A stretch of 64,000 nt of DNA, from positions 1 through 64,000 of the forward strand of contig NZ_QXFL01000001.1 in assembly GCF_003584125.1 (NCBI RefSeq), given 5' to 3'. The notes under the pieces are model-generated. The model was not told the DNA's origin and made no database searches. It saw only the letters and a list, made by a program, of their open reading frames with translations. Shown here piece after piece: positions 1 through 8,361 of this stretch. Positions within the stretch are counted from its first letter, which is position 1. Every line of letters starts with the position of its first letter. Source of the stretch: Aurantiacibacter zhengii. GTDB lineage: Bacteria; Pseudomonadota; Alphaproteobacteria; Sphingomonadales; Sphingomonadaceae. Made by a program: the position numbers and the translations under genes.

Positions 1-7
1 CAAACAA

Positions 8-36
8 AAAGGGCCGGGATTGCTCCCGGCCCTTTT
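8..36 (-). terminator. Rho-independent terminator of the OmpA-family gene
   Basis: A perfect 9-bp stem (11-19 with 24-32) with loop TTGC is extended by A/T pairs on both sides. On the minus strand it is followed by a T-rich tract ending in TTTTTGTTTG. It lies 23 bases past the stop codon of the OmpA-family gene. The flanking A and T tracts are symmetric, so it could also stop transcription arriving on the plus strand. Confidence 0.85.
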
Positions 37-58
37 CGTTATTGTGTCCGTCGTGGAC

Positions 59-1204
59 TTACATGCCCGAACCCGGACCGTAAGTGATTTCCACGCGGCG
101 GTTCTGCAGCTCGCGCACACCGTCGGCGGTGGGAACGCGCAGGTCGTTCTCGCCGAAGGCTTCGCTGGAGATGCGGCCGCCGGGGATGCCGCGACCCGTC
201 AGGTACTGACGGACCGAAGCGTTGCGACGCTCTGCCAGGCCCATGTTGTAGGTCGCGGTACCCGAGGTATCGGTGTGACCTGCCAGCATGATGGCTGCGG
301 TGCCACAATCGCCGTAAGCGGTGATGGCGGAGTTGAGCACGGTGGCCGCTTCCGGAGTGATGGTCGACTCATCCCAATCGAAGAACACGATGTAGGGGCC
401 CTGCTCACACACTGCAGCTGCCGGAGGAGGCGGCGGCGGGGGCGGCGGGGGCGGAGGAGGCGGCGGAGGAGGCGGCGGCGGGGGCGGAGGAGGCGGCGGA
501 GCCGGCTCAGCGCCACCGAAGTTGAACAGGAACGTGCCGAGCAGGGTGTGCGTCTCGGCATTGCCCGAGAACGGACGATCAATGTTATCGTCGAACTCGA
601 GGCCGGGCACGCGGTGATACTTGTACTTGATCGACGCATCGATGTTCCGGGTCACCGGAGCGCGAAGCTGTGCGACGGCCTGCCAGGCGAAGTGGGTATC
701 ATCGTCGTCGAGGAAGCCCGGGCTGGTGTCGAAGGCCGTAACGTCGTTGAAGCTGACGTTGGTGATGCCAACGCCGCCACCGGCGGAGAAGCCGATGCCA
801 TCGTTGCCGCCAAAGTCGAGCAGCGCGTTGAACATGCCGCTCCAGGTGGTCATTTCACCGTTGGCAGGATCAAAAAAGCCGCTTTCTTGAACGAAACCGT
901 TGGGAGTCGTGAAGCCGGGAACGAAGGTGCCAGTGGTATCGATCGTCTTGATGTCGAAGTCCTTGTAGGAACCCTCGACTTCGAAACGCAACGGACCGGC
1001 ATCGTAACCGATCACGCCTTCTGCTTCCCAACCCATCTCGGTTTCGAGGAGCACATCATCGCCAACGTCGGCGCCGCTCAGGACGGTCGTCTCGGCTTCG
1101 CCGATGCCCGAACCCAGGCCAATATAAAACTCGTCATCTCCGGCCATTGCCGGCGTGGCGATAAACGCCGTGGCCGTCAGTAGACCGACTGTGAACTTCT
1201 TCAT
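59..1204 (-). CDS. OmpA-family outer membrane protein with polyproline linker
   Basis: This is an outer-membrane beta-barrel anchored to peptidoglycan. The 381-residue protein starts at ATG 1204, preceded by GGGGGA, which is better than the upstream in-frame start. A signal peptide (MKKFTVGLL... ending TPAMA) is followed by a roughly 200-residue barrel region with alternating hydrophobic strands. Next come a run of 26 prolines and a C-terminal OmpA domain with GHTDTSG and the peptidoglycan-binding segment NMGLAERRN. The protein ends YGPGSGM. The gene is monocistronic, with its own terminator. The 122 bases upstream hold a possible -10 (GATAAT on the minus strand, 1261-1266) but no clear -35. 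The family is certain; the physiological role (porin, structural anchor) is inferred. The proline run is unusually long. Confidence 0.93.
   Translation of the reverse strand: MKKFTVGLLTATAFIATPAMAGDDEFYIGLGSGIGEAETTVLSGADVGDDVLLETEMGWEAEGVIGYDAGPLRFEVEGSYKDFDIKTIDTTGTFVPGFTTPNGFVQESGFFDPANGEMTTWSGMFNALLDFGGNDGIGFSAGGGVGITNVSFNDVTAFDTSPGFLDDDDTHFAWQAVAQLRAPVTRNIDASIKYKYHRVPGLEFDDNIDRPFSGNAETHTLLGTFLFNFGGAEPAPPPPPPPPPPPPPPPPPPPPPPPPPPAAAVCEQGPYIVFFDWDESTITPEAATVLNSAITAYGDCGTAAIMLAGHTDTSGTATYNMGLAERRNASVRQYLTGRGIPGGRISSEAFGENDLRVPTADGVRELQNRRVEITYGPGSGM
422..499 (-). repeat. GC-rich tandem repeat encoding 26 consecutive prolines
   Basis: Twenty-six consecutive proline codons, a mixture of CCG, CCT and CCC, built from repeated blocks that read CGGAGGAGGCGGCGG on the plus strand. 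The run links the barrel and the OmpA domain. The plus strand is almost pure G with periodic GGG/GG runs, so it could form quadruplexes, and the repeat unit could vary in number by slippage. Confidence 0.9.
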
Positions 1205-1326
1205 CAGGTATTCCCCCAATATCAAGGAACGCGAATGGGACGCGCAACGCCGCAACCACGATTATCTCGCAACCGCGACAAAGCTGCCAGGCTTGTTACC
1301 GCAAACTCACGGAATTGCGAACCCTT

Positions 1327-2409
1327 TCATAGCAATTGTAGCTGTCTAGCGTTTTGTGGTGGTCTAAATGCAACGGTATCGAGGTCGAAAGGCGGGTTGG
1401 TGACGCCCGCGCGCTTGCAGGCCAGGCGGAACCGGGCACGGAAGAGGTCGGCCCAGACGCCCCGTGGCCGGAGGCGGGTGAAGAAATCCGGATCGTTGTC
1501 CCGGCCGCCCCGGATCGATTGCACGATGCCCATCACCTTGCCCGCGCGCTCGGGGAAGTGAACGTCGAGCCATTCCCGAAAGAGAGGTGCGACCTCGTGC
1601 GGCAGGCGCAGGGGAATCCATCCACAGTTTTGAACGCCGCCCGCCGCCGCCCGCGCGACGATCTCTTCCAGAAACGAATCGGTGATCGCGGGAATCACCG
1701 GCGCTATCGAACAGTGGGCGGGGATTCCTGCAGCGACGAGTTTTTCCAGCGCTGCAAGCCGCTTGGCCGGGGAAGCTGCGCGCGGTTCGAGATTACCGGA
1801 AAGGACGGGGTCTAGGCTCGTCACTGAAATCGAGACGGCAACGAGGTGGTGACTGGCCAGTTCCACCAGCAGGTCCAGATCGCGAAGCACCCGGTCGGAC
1901 TTCGTGGTGATGGTGACGGGATGGCGGGTTTCGAGGCAGACCTCCAGCAATTGCCGGGTGATGCGATAGCGCCCCTCGATCGGTTGGTAGGGGTCCGTGT
2001 TCGTGCCCATCGCGATCGGCCTGGGCCGGTACTTGGGGCGGGCAAGCGTCTTGCGCAGCAGATCGGCCGCATTGGGCTTGGCGAACAGCTTCGTCTCGAA
2101 ATCGAGGCCCGGCGAGAGATCGTGGTAGGCGTGGGTGGGGCGCGCAAAGCAGTAGATGCAGCCATGCTCGCATCCCCTGTAGGCGTTTACCGACCTGTCG
2201 AAGGCGATATCGGGCGACTGGTTGAACGACAGGATGGACTTCGGCTCTTCCTCCGTCACCGTGGTGCGCAGTTTCGGAACCGGTCCGTCGAGTTCGGTGA
2301 CCGCGTCGCGCCAGTCGCCATCGGCGCTGCGCTGGGCAAGGCCGAAGCGCTGCGGCACTGCTGCCGATTGGGCCCCGCGGCCGTGATGGGGAACAGAGGT
2401 CTTGCCCAT
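1327..2409 (-). CDS. PA0069-family (SPL-like) radical SAM protein
   Basis: Radical S-adenosylmethionine enzyme of the PA0069/spore-photoproduct-lyase-like family; its substrate is not established. The 360-residue protein carries the [4Fe-4S] motif CEHGCIYC (C-x3-C-x2-C) about 80 residues from the start, followed by FARPTHAYHDLSPGLDFE, which is typical of the family. I chose ATG 2409 because the protein then begins MGKTSVPHHGRG. An ATG at 2427 is also in frame. No ribosome binding site is visible at 2409, and a putative -10 (TATATA on the minus strand) ends 6 bases before it, so the mRNA may be leaderless. The LexA-type box at 2411-2425 overlaps this promoter, which suggests SOS control. The family resemblance to DNA photoproduct lyase would fit such control, but a repair role is only inference. 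Confidence 0.88.
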   Translation of the reverse strand: MGKTSVPHHGRGAQSAAVPQRFGLAQRSADGDWRDAVTELDGPVPKLRTTVTEEEPKSILSFNQSPDIAFDRSVNAYRGCEHGCIYCFARPTHAYHDLSPGLDFETKLFAKPNAADLLRKTLARPKYRPRPIAMGTNTDPYQPIEGRYRITRQLLEVCLETRHPVTITTKSDRVLRDLDLLVELASHHLVAVSISVTSLDPVLSGNLEPRAASPAKRLAALEKLVAAGIPAHCSIAPVIPAITDSFLEEIVARAAAGGVQNCGWIPLRLPHEVAPLFREWLDVHFPERAGKVMGIVQSIRGGRDNDPDFFTRLRPRGVWADLFRARFRLACKRAGVTNPPFDLDTVAFRPPQNARQLQLL

Positions 2410-2410
2410 G

Positions 2411-2425
2411 GAACATATATAGAAC
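2411..2425. promoter_or_regulatory. LexA (SOS) box, GAAC-N7-GAAC
   Basis: GAAC (2411-2414), seven A/T bases (2415-2421), then GAAC (2422-2425). This exactly matches the direct-repeat GTTC-N7-GTTC operator known for LexA in Alphaproteobacteria, here read from the other strand. It sits in the 45-base gap between the divergent radical SAM and VOC genes and overlaps the best -10 for the radical SAM gene. A -35-like TTGCCT lies 16 bases further upstream on the minus strand. Confidence 0.65.
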
Positions 2426-2454
2426 ATACTGCGCGCAAGGCAAGCAAGGAGGCG

Positions 2455-2793
2455 ATGGTGGGGACACTGGACTACGTTGAAGTACCGGCAGCATCGGTCG
2501 AACGACAAAAGAACTTTTATTCAGATGCTTTTGGCTGGGAGTTCAAAAGTTATGGAGACGACTATGCTGCGCACGAACATGGCCCTTGCCAGTTCGCGCT
2601 GAATGGCACTGGTGAGCACCAGGGCAAGGCTGCGCTGCCAGTCGTGCGGGTGGAGGATATCGGCGCTGCCCATGCTGCGGTAAAGGCAGCGGGCGGCACC
2701 ATCACCGTGGATATCTTCGCCTTCCCCGGCGGGCGGCGTTTTCATTTCGCCGATCCCGAAGGGCTGCAGATGGCTGTCTACCAGCCCGGCTGA
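2455..2793 (+). CDS. VOC-family (glyoxalase/bleomycin resistance-like) protein
   Basis: A 112-residue single-domain vicinal oxygen chelate protein. It starts at ATG 2455, preceded by an ideal AAGGAGG five bases upstream. The fold signature is clear: LDYVEVPAASVERQKNFYSDAFGW at the N-terminus (first beta-alpha unit) and FHFADPEGLQMAVYQP at the C-terminus, which carries the conserved metal-site Asp-Pro-Glu-Gly segment. Members act as dimers on small metabolites or bind antibiotics; the substrate cannot be told from the sequence. It diverges from the radical SAM gene around a LexA-type box, so it may share DNA-damage control. It ends 2 bases before the stop of the convergent moaB. Confidence 0.88.
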   Translation: MVGTLDYVEVPAASVERQKNFYSDAFGWEFKSYGDDYAAHEHGPCQFALNGTGEHQGKAALPVVRVEDIGAAHAAVKAAGGTITVDIFAFPGGRRFHFADPEGLQMAVYQPG

Positions 2794-2795
2794 AC

Positions 2796-3323
2796 CTATT
2801 TTTCCCGCAGGCGCGGCATCAGTTCCACGAAGTTGCACGGCCGGTTGCGGCTATCCAGCTGTTCGGCAAGAATTCCGTCCCAGCCATCTTTCACCGCCCC
2901 GTTGGAGCCGGGAAGGGCGAAAATGTAGGTGCCACCGGCCAGGACGGCCATCGCACGCGACTGGATGGTCGACGTGCCGAGGATCTTGTAGCTGATCCAG
3001 CGGAACAGTTCGCCGAAACCGGGAATGTCCTTGTCCTTGATGCGATCAAGCGCTTCCGGCGTCACGTCGCGCCCTGTCAGGCCCGTGCCCCCTGTGGAAA
3101 CGATGGCATCGATACCCGGGTCGGCGATCCACTGGGCAAGCCGGGTGACGATGGCGTCGGCATCGTCCTTCTCGATCGCGCGCGCGGCCAGCGTGTGACC
3201 TGCATTCTCGATCCGTCCGGCAAGAATGTCGCCGGAGGTATCCTCGTCCGGTGCGCGGGTGTCGGAGACGGTAAGAACAGCGATATTGATCGGGATGAAG
3301 GCGGCGCTCTCGTCGATCGCCAT
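2796..3323 (-). CDS. moaB: Molybdenum cofactor biosynthesis protein B
   Basis: MoaB/Mog-type protein of molybdenum cofactor synthesis, involved in adenylylating molybdopterin before metal insertion. It has 175 residues, the usual size. Family motifs are present: [11 protein letters not shown] near the N-terminus, [17 protein letters not shown] in the middle, and [18 protein letters not shown] near the C-terminus. The start at ATG 3323 shares one base with the TGA of the upstream lytic transglycosylase gene (TGATG), so translation is probably coupled. It is the last gene of the UDG-like/slt/moaB operon. The upstream in-frame extension to 3557 is only read-through of the slt gene in another frame. 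Confidence 0.92.
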   Translation of the reverse strand: MAIDESAAFIPINIAVLTVSDTRAPDEDTSGDILAGRIENAGHTLAARAIEKDDADAIVTRLAQWIADPGIDAIVSTGGTGLTGRDVTPEALDRIKDKDIPGFGELFRWISYKILGTSTIQSRAMAVLAGGTYIFALPGSNGAVKDGWDGILAEQLDSRNRPCNFVELMPRLREK

Positions 3324-5083
3324 CAGTTTCCGCCCGCCGACATATAGACCCTTCCGTTGCTTGGCGCCGTGCCATCGGGGAACAGCGGCCAGCCGTTCTG
3401 GGCAAGCGCCATGCGGCTTGGCGAGGTGTCGGTCGCCTGCCGCTCGTACATCCAGTAGTGCCGCATCACGATGGAGACGTATTCGCGCGTTTCCCAGTAA
3501 GGGATGGCTTCCATGTAGAGGAGCGGATCGTCCTGGTCGTTGATCTCGCTCTCCCAACGGGTAATCGGGGTCATCCCCGCGTTGTATGCGGCCATGATTA
3601 CCGGCATGCGCCCGCGCGTTACGGGGCTGTCGCGCAACATGATCAGGTTCTGCTGTCCGAAGGCGAGGTTCGTGGCGGGATCGAAGATGTCGATAGAGCC
3701 TGCATTCAGTCCCAGCGTCGGCGCGTGCTGGCGCACGGTGATCGGCGTGATCTGCATCAGGCCCTGCGCATTGGCGGGGCTGACGGCGTTGGCGCGAAAG
3801 GCGCTTTCCTGGAGGATATGCGCAAAGGCGAGCGCGGGGTCGACCTGCCAGCCGTTCGCCGGTGCAGCCTTGGGTGCCGGGTAGCGGGACGCCGGGTCCG
3901 GCTCTCCGCCCGTTGGCGCATTCAGCGACATGTAAAGCTGGGTTTGCGGAAAACCGAGATCGCGGGCGAGGCGTGAATAGGCCGCATAGTCGCGCGGGTT
4001 ACCGATGCGGGCCTGGTGCAACAGCACCTGGCTACCGAGCACATCGCGGCCGATTTCCGCCAGCGCCACGGCGATGCGGGTGTTCGGGTTGCCGCCGATC
4101 GCGCGCCAGTCTTCCTGCGAGAAGTCCGCGTTTTCCACCCGGTCCGGCAATTGCCGCCCGAGTTGTTCTGCGGCGAGCATGCCATAAAGGGTCTCGTCCA
4201 TGATGGCGGCATCGCTCAGCAGGTCTTCACTCAGGGCAGGCTGGCGACACCGCAATGCGGCGCGCGATGCCCAGAACAGCGAGGCAGCGCGCAATGGCGG
4301 CGAGATCGCCTGCTGTGCCGCACGCTGGAAGGCGCCGCTCGCGGTCTCGCAGTCGTTGAGACGCCATGCGGCAAGCCCCTCCGTCCATTCGCCCTCTGCC
4401 ACCCAGGCACCGCGTCCTTCGGAAACGGTCTGCGCCATGGCCAGAGCCTGCGCGTCGCGGTTCTCGATGAAATAGCTCCAGGCGACGCGCTGGCGCCATT
4501 CGGCGCGGGCTTCGGCGCTGAGCGAGGAATCGACCCCGTCCAGCAGCATTCGCGCGCCGGTCGGATCGTCGTTGGTGATGCGTTCAAGGATCGCGGCCTC
4601 GATATCGGCGGGCATCGTTCCGTCGTTGACCGAGCGAGGCCGCGTGCGGCGTGGCACAGATCCCTGCGACACGAGATCGCGCGCATAGGGCAGGCCCGGA
4701 TCACCTGAGAGGCCGCGCGTCTGGCCCAGCCTTACCAGCTGCGGAGCCTGCGGCAGGTCCGCGCCGGTCTGCAGCCACTGTGCGATCTGGTCGGCCTCGA
4801 CCCGCGGCGAGTTGGCCGCGAGGTAGTATTCCGCGCGTGCAACATCGTGCAGGAGTCCGCTGGGGCGCTGCTGGAACAGCTCCTCCACACGGCTCCAGTT
4901 GCCGGCCTCTATCGCGCCGAACAGGCTGTCGTAATACTGGCGATCCTGTGCATCGAGCTGCTGCGGAGCGGGCCGATCGTAGAGGCGGGCGGTAAAATAG
5001 GTGCGCGAATCCTGCTGCTGGGCGAGCACGGGTGTCGCGGTGACAACGGATATCGCAATCGCGATAGCGGTGGTAAGCTTCAT
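3323..5083 (-). CDS. slt: Soluble lytic murein transglycosylase
   Basis: Periplasmic enzyme that cleaves peptidoglycan glycan strands, leaving 1,6-anhydro-MurNAc ends. The 586-residue protein begins with a signal peptide (MKLTTAIAIAI... VLAQQQ). A long alpha-helical region follows, as in Slt70. The C-terminal SLT domain has catalytic Glu426 in ILQESAF, then NAQGLMQITP and MAAYNAG. ATG 5083 overlaps the stop of the UDG-like gene in ATGA. An in-frame ATG at 5098 exists, but it would put DRLC before the signal peptide. The next gene, moaB, starts on its stop codon. The family is certain; the sub-family (Slt rather than MltC/E) rests on the long helical N-terminal part. Confidence 0.93.
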   Translation of the reverse strand: MKLTTAIAIAISVVTATPVLAQQQDSRTYFTARLYDRPAPQQLDAQDRQYYDSLFGAIEAGNWSRVEELFQQRPSGLLHDVARAEYYLAANSPRVEADQIAQWLQTGADLPQAPQLVRLGQTRGLSGDPGLPYARDLVSQGSVPRRTRPRSVNDGTMPADIEAAILERITNDDPTGARMLLDGVDSSLSAEARAEWRQRVAWSYFIENRDAQALAMAQTVSEGRGAWVAEGEWTEGLAAWRLNDCETASGAFQRAAQQAISPPLRAASLFWASRAALRCRQPALSEDLLSDAAIMDETLYGMLAAEQLGRQLPDRVENADFSQEDWRAIGGNPNTRIAVALAEIGRDVLGSQVLLHQARIGNPRDYAAYSRLARDLGFPQTQLYMSLNAPTGGEPDPASRYPAPKAAPANGWQVDPALAFAHILQESAFRANAVSPANAQGLMQITPITVRQHAPTLGLNAGSIDIFDPATNLAFGQQNLIMLRDSPVTRGRMPVIMAAYNAGMTPITRWESEINDQDDPLLYMEAIPYWETREYVSIVMRHYWMYERQATDTSPSRMALAQNGWPLFPDGTAPSNGRVYMSAGGN

Positions 5084-5811
5084 GCAGAGGCGGTCCATTG
5101 ACAAAGCCGCTTCCACAACCGCGCACGCTGGCGGCCATGGTCGAGCAGACGATCGGGGGCGAAGGATACGAGGGTGGCGGTTTGGCCGATGGCCACGAAT
5201 TCCTCTGGCGGAGCAGCGGGATCGTGGCCGAACAGCGTGGGCAACTTGCTGCCCAGCAGCAGGATGCGCTGCGGCCTTGCCAGCGCAACATGATGGCCGA
5301 GGGCGGTACCAAGACCGTCCGCGCCAAGCTGGGTCCAGTCGGGCAGTGTGGTGTGGCAGGGCAGCGCGCTGGCGAGGTAGGCGAGGTTCGGATCGAGACC
5401 TATTGCCCGAAGAACATTTGTCACCAGCCGCCCCTGCGCGCCGCCCAGCAGGCTGTCGCGGTCGTCCGGTTCCGGCATCGTGGTAAGCACCATCATCGGT
5501 GCGCCTTCCTTGCCGATGGGAGCCACGCGCGCGGTGTGACCGTTGGCAAAGGGATTGTCCGGTCCAACCCACCAGTCGCGAAACCCGGCAAGATCCTGCG
5601 GCAGGTCCGCGGCCTTCAGCTTCGGCTCGGGCGGCTCTTCCAGCGTCTCCGCCTTCTGTGCAGCGACGGGCCGCGTTTCCTGCGGCTCTTCCTCGTCGGC
5701 AAGGAGCGGCACGATCTCGTCCGAGAACTCGTAATCCACGCCTGCGTCGCGCCACCAGTCGATGGTAGCAGCGAACTGATCGCCAAGAGGGATTTCGCTT
5801 CGATTTTCCAT
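5080..5811 (-). CDS. Uracil-DNA glycosylase superfamily-like protein
   Basis: A 243-residue protein I place with low certainty in the uracil-DNA glycosylase superfamily (family 4/5-like). The middle part reads like that fold: APMMVLTTMPEPDDRDS in the position of the usual G-E-x-P-G loop, GRLVTNVLRAIGLD, and ARPQRILLLGSKLPTLFG. The classical GEAPG loop with its catalytic residue is not intact, so it may be catalytically altered or not a glycosylase. The first 90 residues are an acidic, Pro/Glu-rich N-terminal extension. It is the first gene of a minus-strand operon with slt and moaB and diverges from the ETF-QO gene across 81 bases. Confidence 0.6.
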   Translation of the reverse strand: MENRSEIPLGDQFAATIDWWRDAGVDYEFSDEIVPLLADEEEPQETRPVAAQKAETLEEPPEPKLKAADLPQDLAGFRDWWVGPDNPFANGHTARVAPIGKEGAPMMVLTTMPEPDDRDSLLGGAQGRLVTNVLRAIGLDPNLAYLASALPCHTTLPDWTQLGADGLGTALGHHVALARPQRILLLGSKLPTLFGHDPAAPPEEFVAIGQTATLVSFAPDRLLDHGRQRARLWKRLCQWTASA

Positions 5812-5892
5812 GATTGGACCAAGGCTGGTCTTGACGGCCCGCTAGCCAGCGATCAAGCCAAATCCGATGTTTGTTAGGCAAAACGAGGCGAA

Positions 5893-7539
5893 ATGATGGT
5901 TGAACGGGAATCAATGCCCGCGGACGTGGTAATCGTTGGCGGCGGCGTTGCTGGCCTGTCCGCGGCGATACGGTTGAAGCAGCTCAACGAAGAGCTCGAA
6001 GTGATCGTGCTGGAAAAGGGCTCCGAGATCGGTGCGCATATCCTTTCCGGTGCCGTGGTCGACCCCAAGGCGCTTGACGAGTTGCTGCCGGACTGGCGCG
6101 ACATGGATTGTCCGATGGCGGAAACCCCCGTTACCGACAACTGGCACTGGCTGCTCAGCAAGGGCGGCAAGACGAACATGCCGCACGCGATGATGCCCCC
6201 GCTGATGAGCAACAAGGGTTGCTATACCGGATCGCTGGGCAACCTCACCCGCTGGCTGGGCGAGCAGGCAGAGGCGCTGGGCGTGATGGTTTTCCCGGGC
6301 TTCCCCGCTGCCGAGGTGATGTTCGGCGAAGATGGTGCTGTCACCGGCGTAATTACCCAGGACATGGGCGTTGCCGCCGATGGCAGCCACAAGCCCGATT
6401 TCCAGCCGGGCATGGAAATCCAGGCCAAGTACACGCTGTTTGCAGAAGGTGCCCGCGGCAACCTGACGAAGCAGATGAAGGCGAAGTTCGACCTGGAAGC
6501 GAACTGCCAGCCGCAGGTCTACGGCCTCGGCGTCAAGGAACTGTGGGACATCGACCCGGAAAAGCACGTGCCGGGCCGGGTCATCCACACGCAGGGCTGG
6601 CCGCTTTCGGAAAGCGACACCTGGGGCGGCGGCTTCCTGTATCACCAGGCCAATGGCCAGGTCGCGCTCGGATTCGTGACGGCGCTCGATTACGAGAACC
6701 CCTACGTCTCCCCGTTCCAGGAATTCCAGCGGTGGAAGCACCACCCCGCCATCCGTGAATACCTGGAAGGCGGCACCCGCGTCGCTTACGGCGCGCGCGC
6801 CATCAACGAGGGTGGCTGGCAGTCCGTGCCGAAGCTGGCATTCCCCGGTGGGGCGCTGATCGGCTGCGCGGCGGGCTTTGTGAACGTACCGCGCATCAAG
6901 GGCAGCCACACCGCCATGAAGAGCGGCATGCTGGCCGCCGAGAGCGTGGCCGCCGCCATCGGCGAGGGGCACGAACATACCGAGCTTGCCGATTACGACG
7001 CCAACCTGCGCGACAGCTGGATCGCCAAGGAATTGAAGAAGGTGCAGAACGCGCAGCCGCTGGTTGCCAAGTTCGGTGGCGACATCGGCACCGTGCTTGC
7101 CGGGGCGGACATGTGGCTGCGCACGCTGGGAGTGGGCCTCGGCTCCATGGGCCACCACCGCGATTACGAAGCGACGCACCGGGCCGACCTGCACAAGCCG
7201 ATCGACTATCCCAAGCCCGACGGCAAGATCAGCTTCGACCGGCTCACCAGCGTCTCCTACAGCTTCACCAACCACGCCGAGGACCAGCCCAACCACCTGA
7301 AGGTGAAGGACATGGAACTGCAGCGCGAGAGTGAGCTGGAAGTCTATGGCGGGCCCTCCACGCGCTATTGCCCGGCGGGGGTCTACGAATGGGTGCAGGA
7401 AGACGGCGCGGAGCCGAAGTTCGTCATCAATTCGCAGAACTGTGTCCACTGCAAGACCTGCGACATCAAGGACCCAAACCAGAACATCAACTGGACCACG
7501 CCCGAAGGCGGCGGCGGGCCGAACTATCCCAACATGTGA
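5893..7539 (+). CDS. Electron transfer flavoprotein-ubiquinone oxidoreductase
   Basis: Membrane-associated iron-sulfur flavoprotein that passes electrons from reduced ETF (fatty-acid and amino-acid dehydrogenases) to ubiquinone. It has 548 residues, as expected. The FAD-binding motif is VIVGGGVAGLSAAIRL near the N-terminus. The C-terminal [4Fe-4S] cluster uses Cys residues in RYCPAGVYEW and NCVHCKTCDIKDP, ending in the hallmark NINWTTPEGGGGPNYPNM. There are alternative starts at 5893 (MMVERES) or 5896; nothing decides between them. It is first in a plus-strand run with ispE nine bases downstream. The linkage to ispE has no obvious pathway logic. Confidence 0.96.
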   Translation: MMVERESMPADVVIVGGGVAGLSAAIRLKQLNEELEVIVLEKGSEIGAHILSGAVVDPKALDELLPDWRDMDCPMAETPVTDNWHWLLSKGGKTNMPHAMMPPLMSNKGCYTGSLGNLTRWLGEQAEALGVMVFPGFPAAEVMFGEDGAVTGVITQDMGVAADGSHKPDFQPGMEIQAKYTLFAEGARGNLTKQMKAKFDLEANCQPQVYGLGVKELWDIDPEKHVPGRVIHTQGWPLSESDTWGGGFLYHQANGQVALGFVTALDYENPYVSPFQEFQRWKHHPAIREYLEGGTRVAYGARAINEGGWQSVPKLAFPGGALIGCAAGFVNVPRIKGSHTAMKSGMLAAESVAAAIGEGHEHTELADYDANLRDSWIAKELKKVQNAQPLVAKFGGDIGTVLAGADMWLRTLGVGLGSMGHHRDYEATHRADLHKPIDYPKPDGKISFDRLTSVSYSFTNHAEDQPNHLKVKDMELQRESELEVYGGPSTRYCPAGVYEWVQEDGAEPKFVINSQNCVHCKTCDIKDPNQNINWTTPEGGGGPNYPNM

Positions 7540-7548
7540 GCCACAGGC

Positions 7549-8361
7549 TTGCGCCTTACCGAAACCGCCTATGCCAAGATCAACCTCGCGCTGCATGTCC
7601 GCAAGCGGCGCGAGGATGGCTATCACGAGTTGGAGACGCTGTTCGCCTTCGTCGACTGCGGCGATGTGCTGACAGCGCGCAGGGCGGATGAGGACAGGCT
7701 GACCACGGTGGGTCCGTTCGCGACTGCGCTCGATAACCCGTTCGACAACATCGTGATGCAGGCGCTTTCTGCCCTCCCGAGGCCGGACGGGCTGGACGTG
7801 ACGCTGGAGAAGAACCTGCCCGTCGCCGCCGGGCTGGGAGGAGGGTCTGCCGATGCCGGCGCCCTGTTCCGCATGGTGCGCAACGCCTTTGGCCTGCCAG
7901 GCGACTGGCGCGAGCGGGCGGCAAGGCTGGGTGCGGACGTGCCGGCCTGTGTCGATAGCGACATGCACATCGGGCTGGGCACCGGCGCGCAGCGGATCGA
8001 GGTGGAGAACGACATGGCCGGCATGGCCGTGCTGCTGGTCAATCCCCTTGTTCCGGTTCCGACGGGGCCGGTTTTCAAGGCGTGGGACGGCATCGACCAA
8101 GGACCGCTGCCGGATGGTTCCGCGCGCACGATCGCCCGCGAAGGGCGTAACGACCTGCGCGCACCGGCCATCGAAATCTGCCCGCAAATCGCGACTGTTC
8201 TCGATGCCCTGCAAGCCACCGATCCGTGGATGCAAGAGATGTCCGGTTCCGGCGCAACCTGCTTTGCCCTGTATGAATCCGCAGAAATCCGCGATAGCGC
8301 GGCACAAAAGCTGGGGTTGGATCATTCCGACTGGTGGCAGATGAAAGGATTTTTGCGATGA
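7549..8361 (+). CDS. ispE: 4-diphosphocytidyl-2-C-methyl-D-erythritol kinase
   Basis: GHMP-family kinase of the non-mevalonate (MEP) isoprenoid pathway. It phosphorylates the 2-hydroxyl of CDP-methylerythritol. It has 270 residues. The N-terminus ETAYAKINLALHV is diagnostic, and the ATP-binding GHMP motif is PVAAGLGGGSADAGAL. A C-terminal MSGSGATCFALY matches the third GHMP motif. The start is TTG 7549, nine bases after the ETF-QO stop; it is the only start that keeps the conserved N-terminus with no excess. Its stop overlaps the next gene's ATG (ATGA). Confidence 0.94.
   Translation: MRLTETAYAKINLALHVRKRREDGYHELETLFAFVDCGDVLTARRADEDRLTTVGPFATALDNPFDNIVMQALSALPRPDGLDVTLEKNLPVAAGLGGGSADAGALFRMVRNAFGLPGDWRERAARLGADVPACVDSDMHIGLGTGAQRIEVENDMAGMAVLLVNPLVPVPTGPVFKAWDGIDQGPLPDGSARTIAREGRNDLRAPAIEICPQIATVLDALQATDPWMQEMSGSGATCFALYESAEIRDSAAQKLGLDHSDWWQMKGFLR

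Noticed and set aside
5911-8325. Long minus-strand open frame of about 800 codons opposite the ETF-QO and ispE genes
   Set aside because: Its translation has no family resemblance and mirrors the codon pattern of the plus-strand genes. High GC with strong third-position bias makes long antisense frames common.
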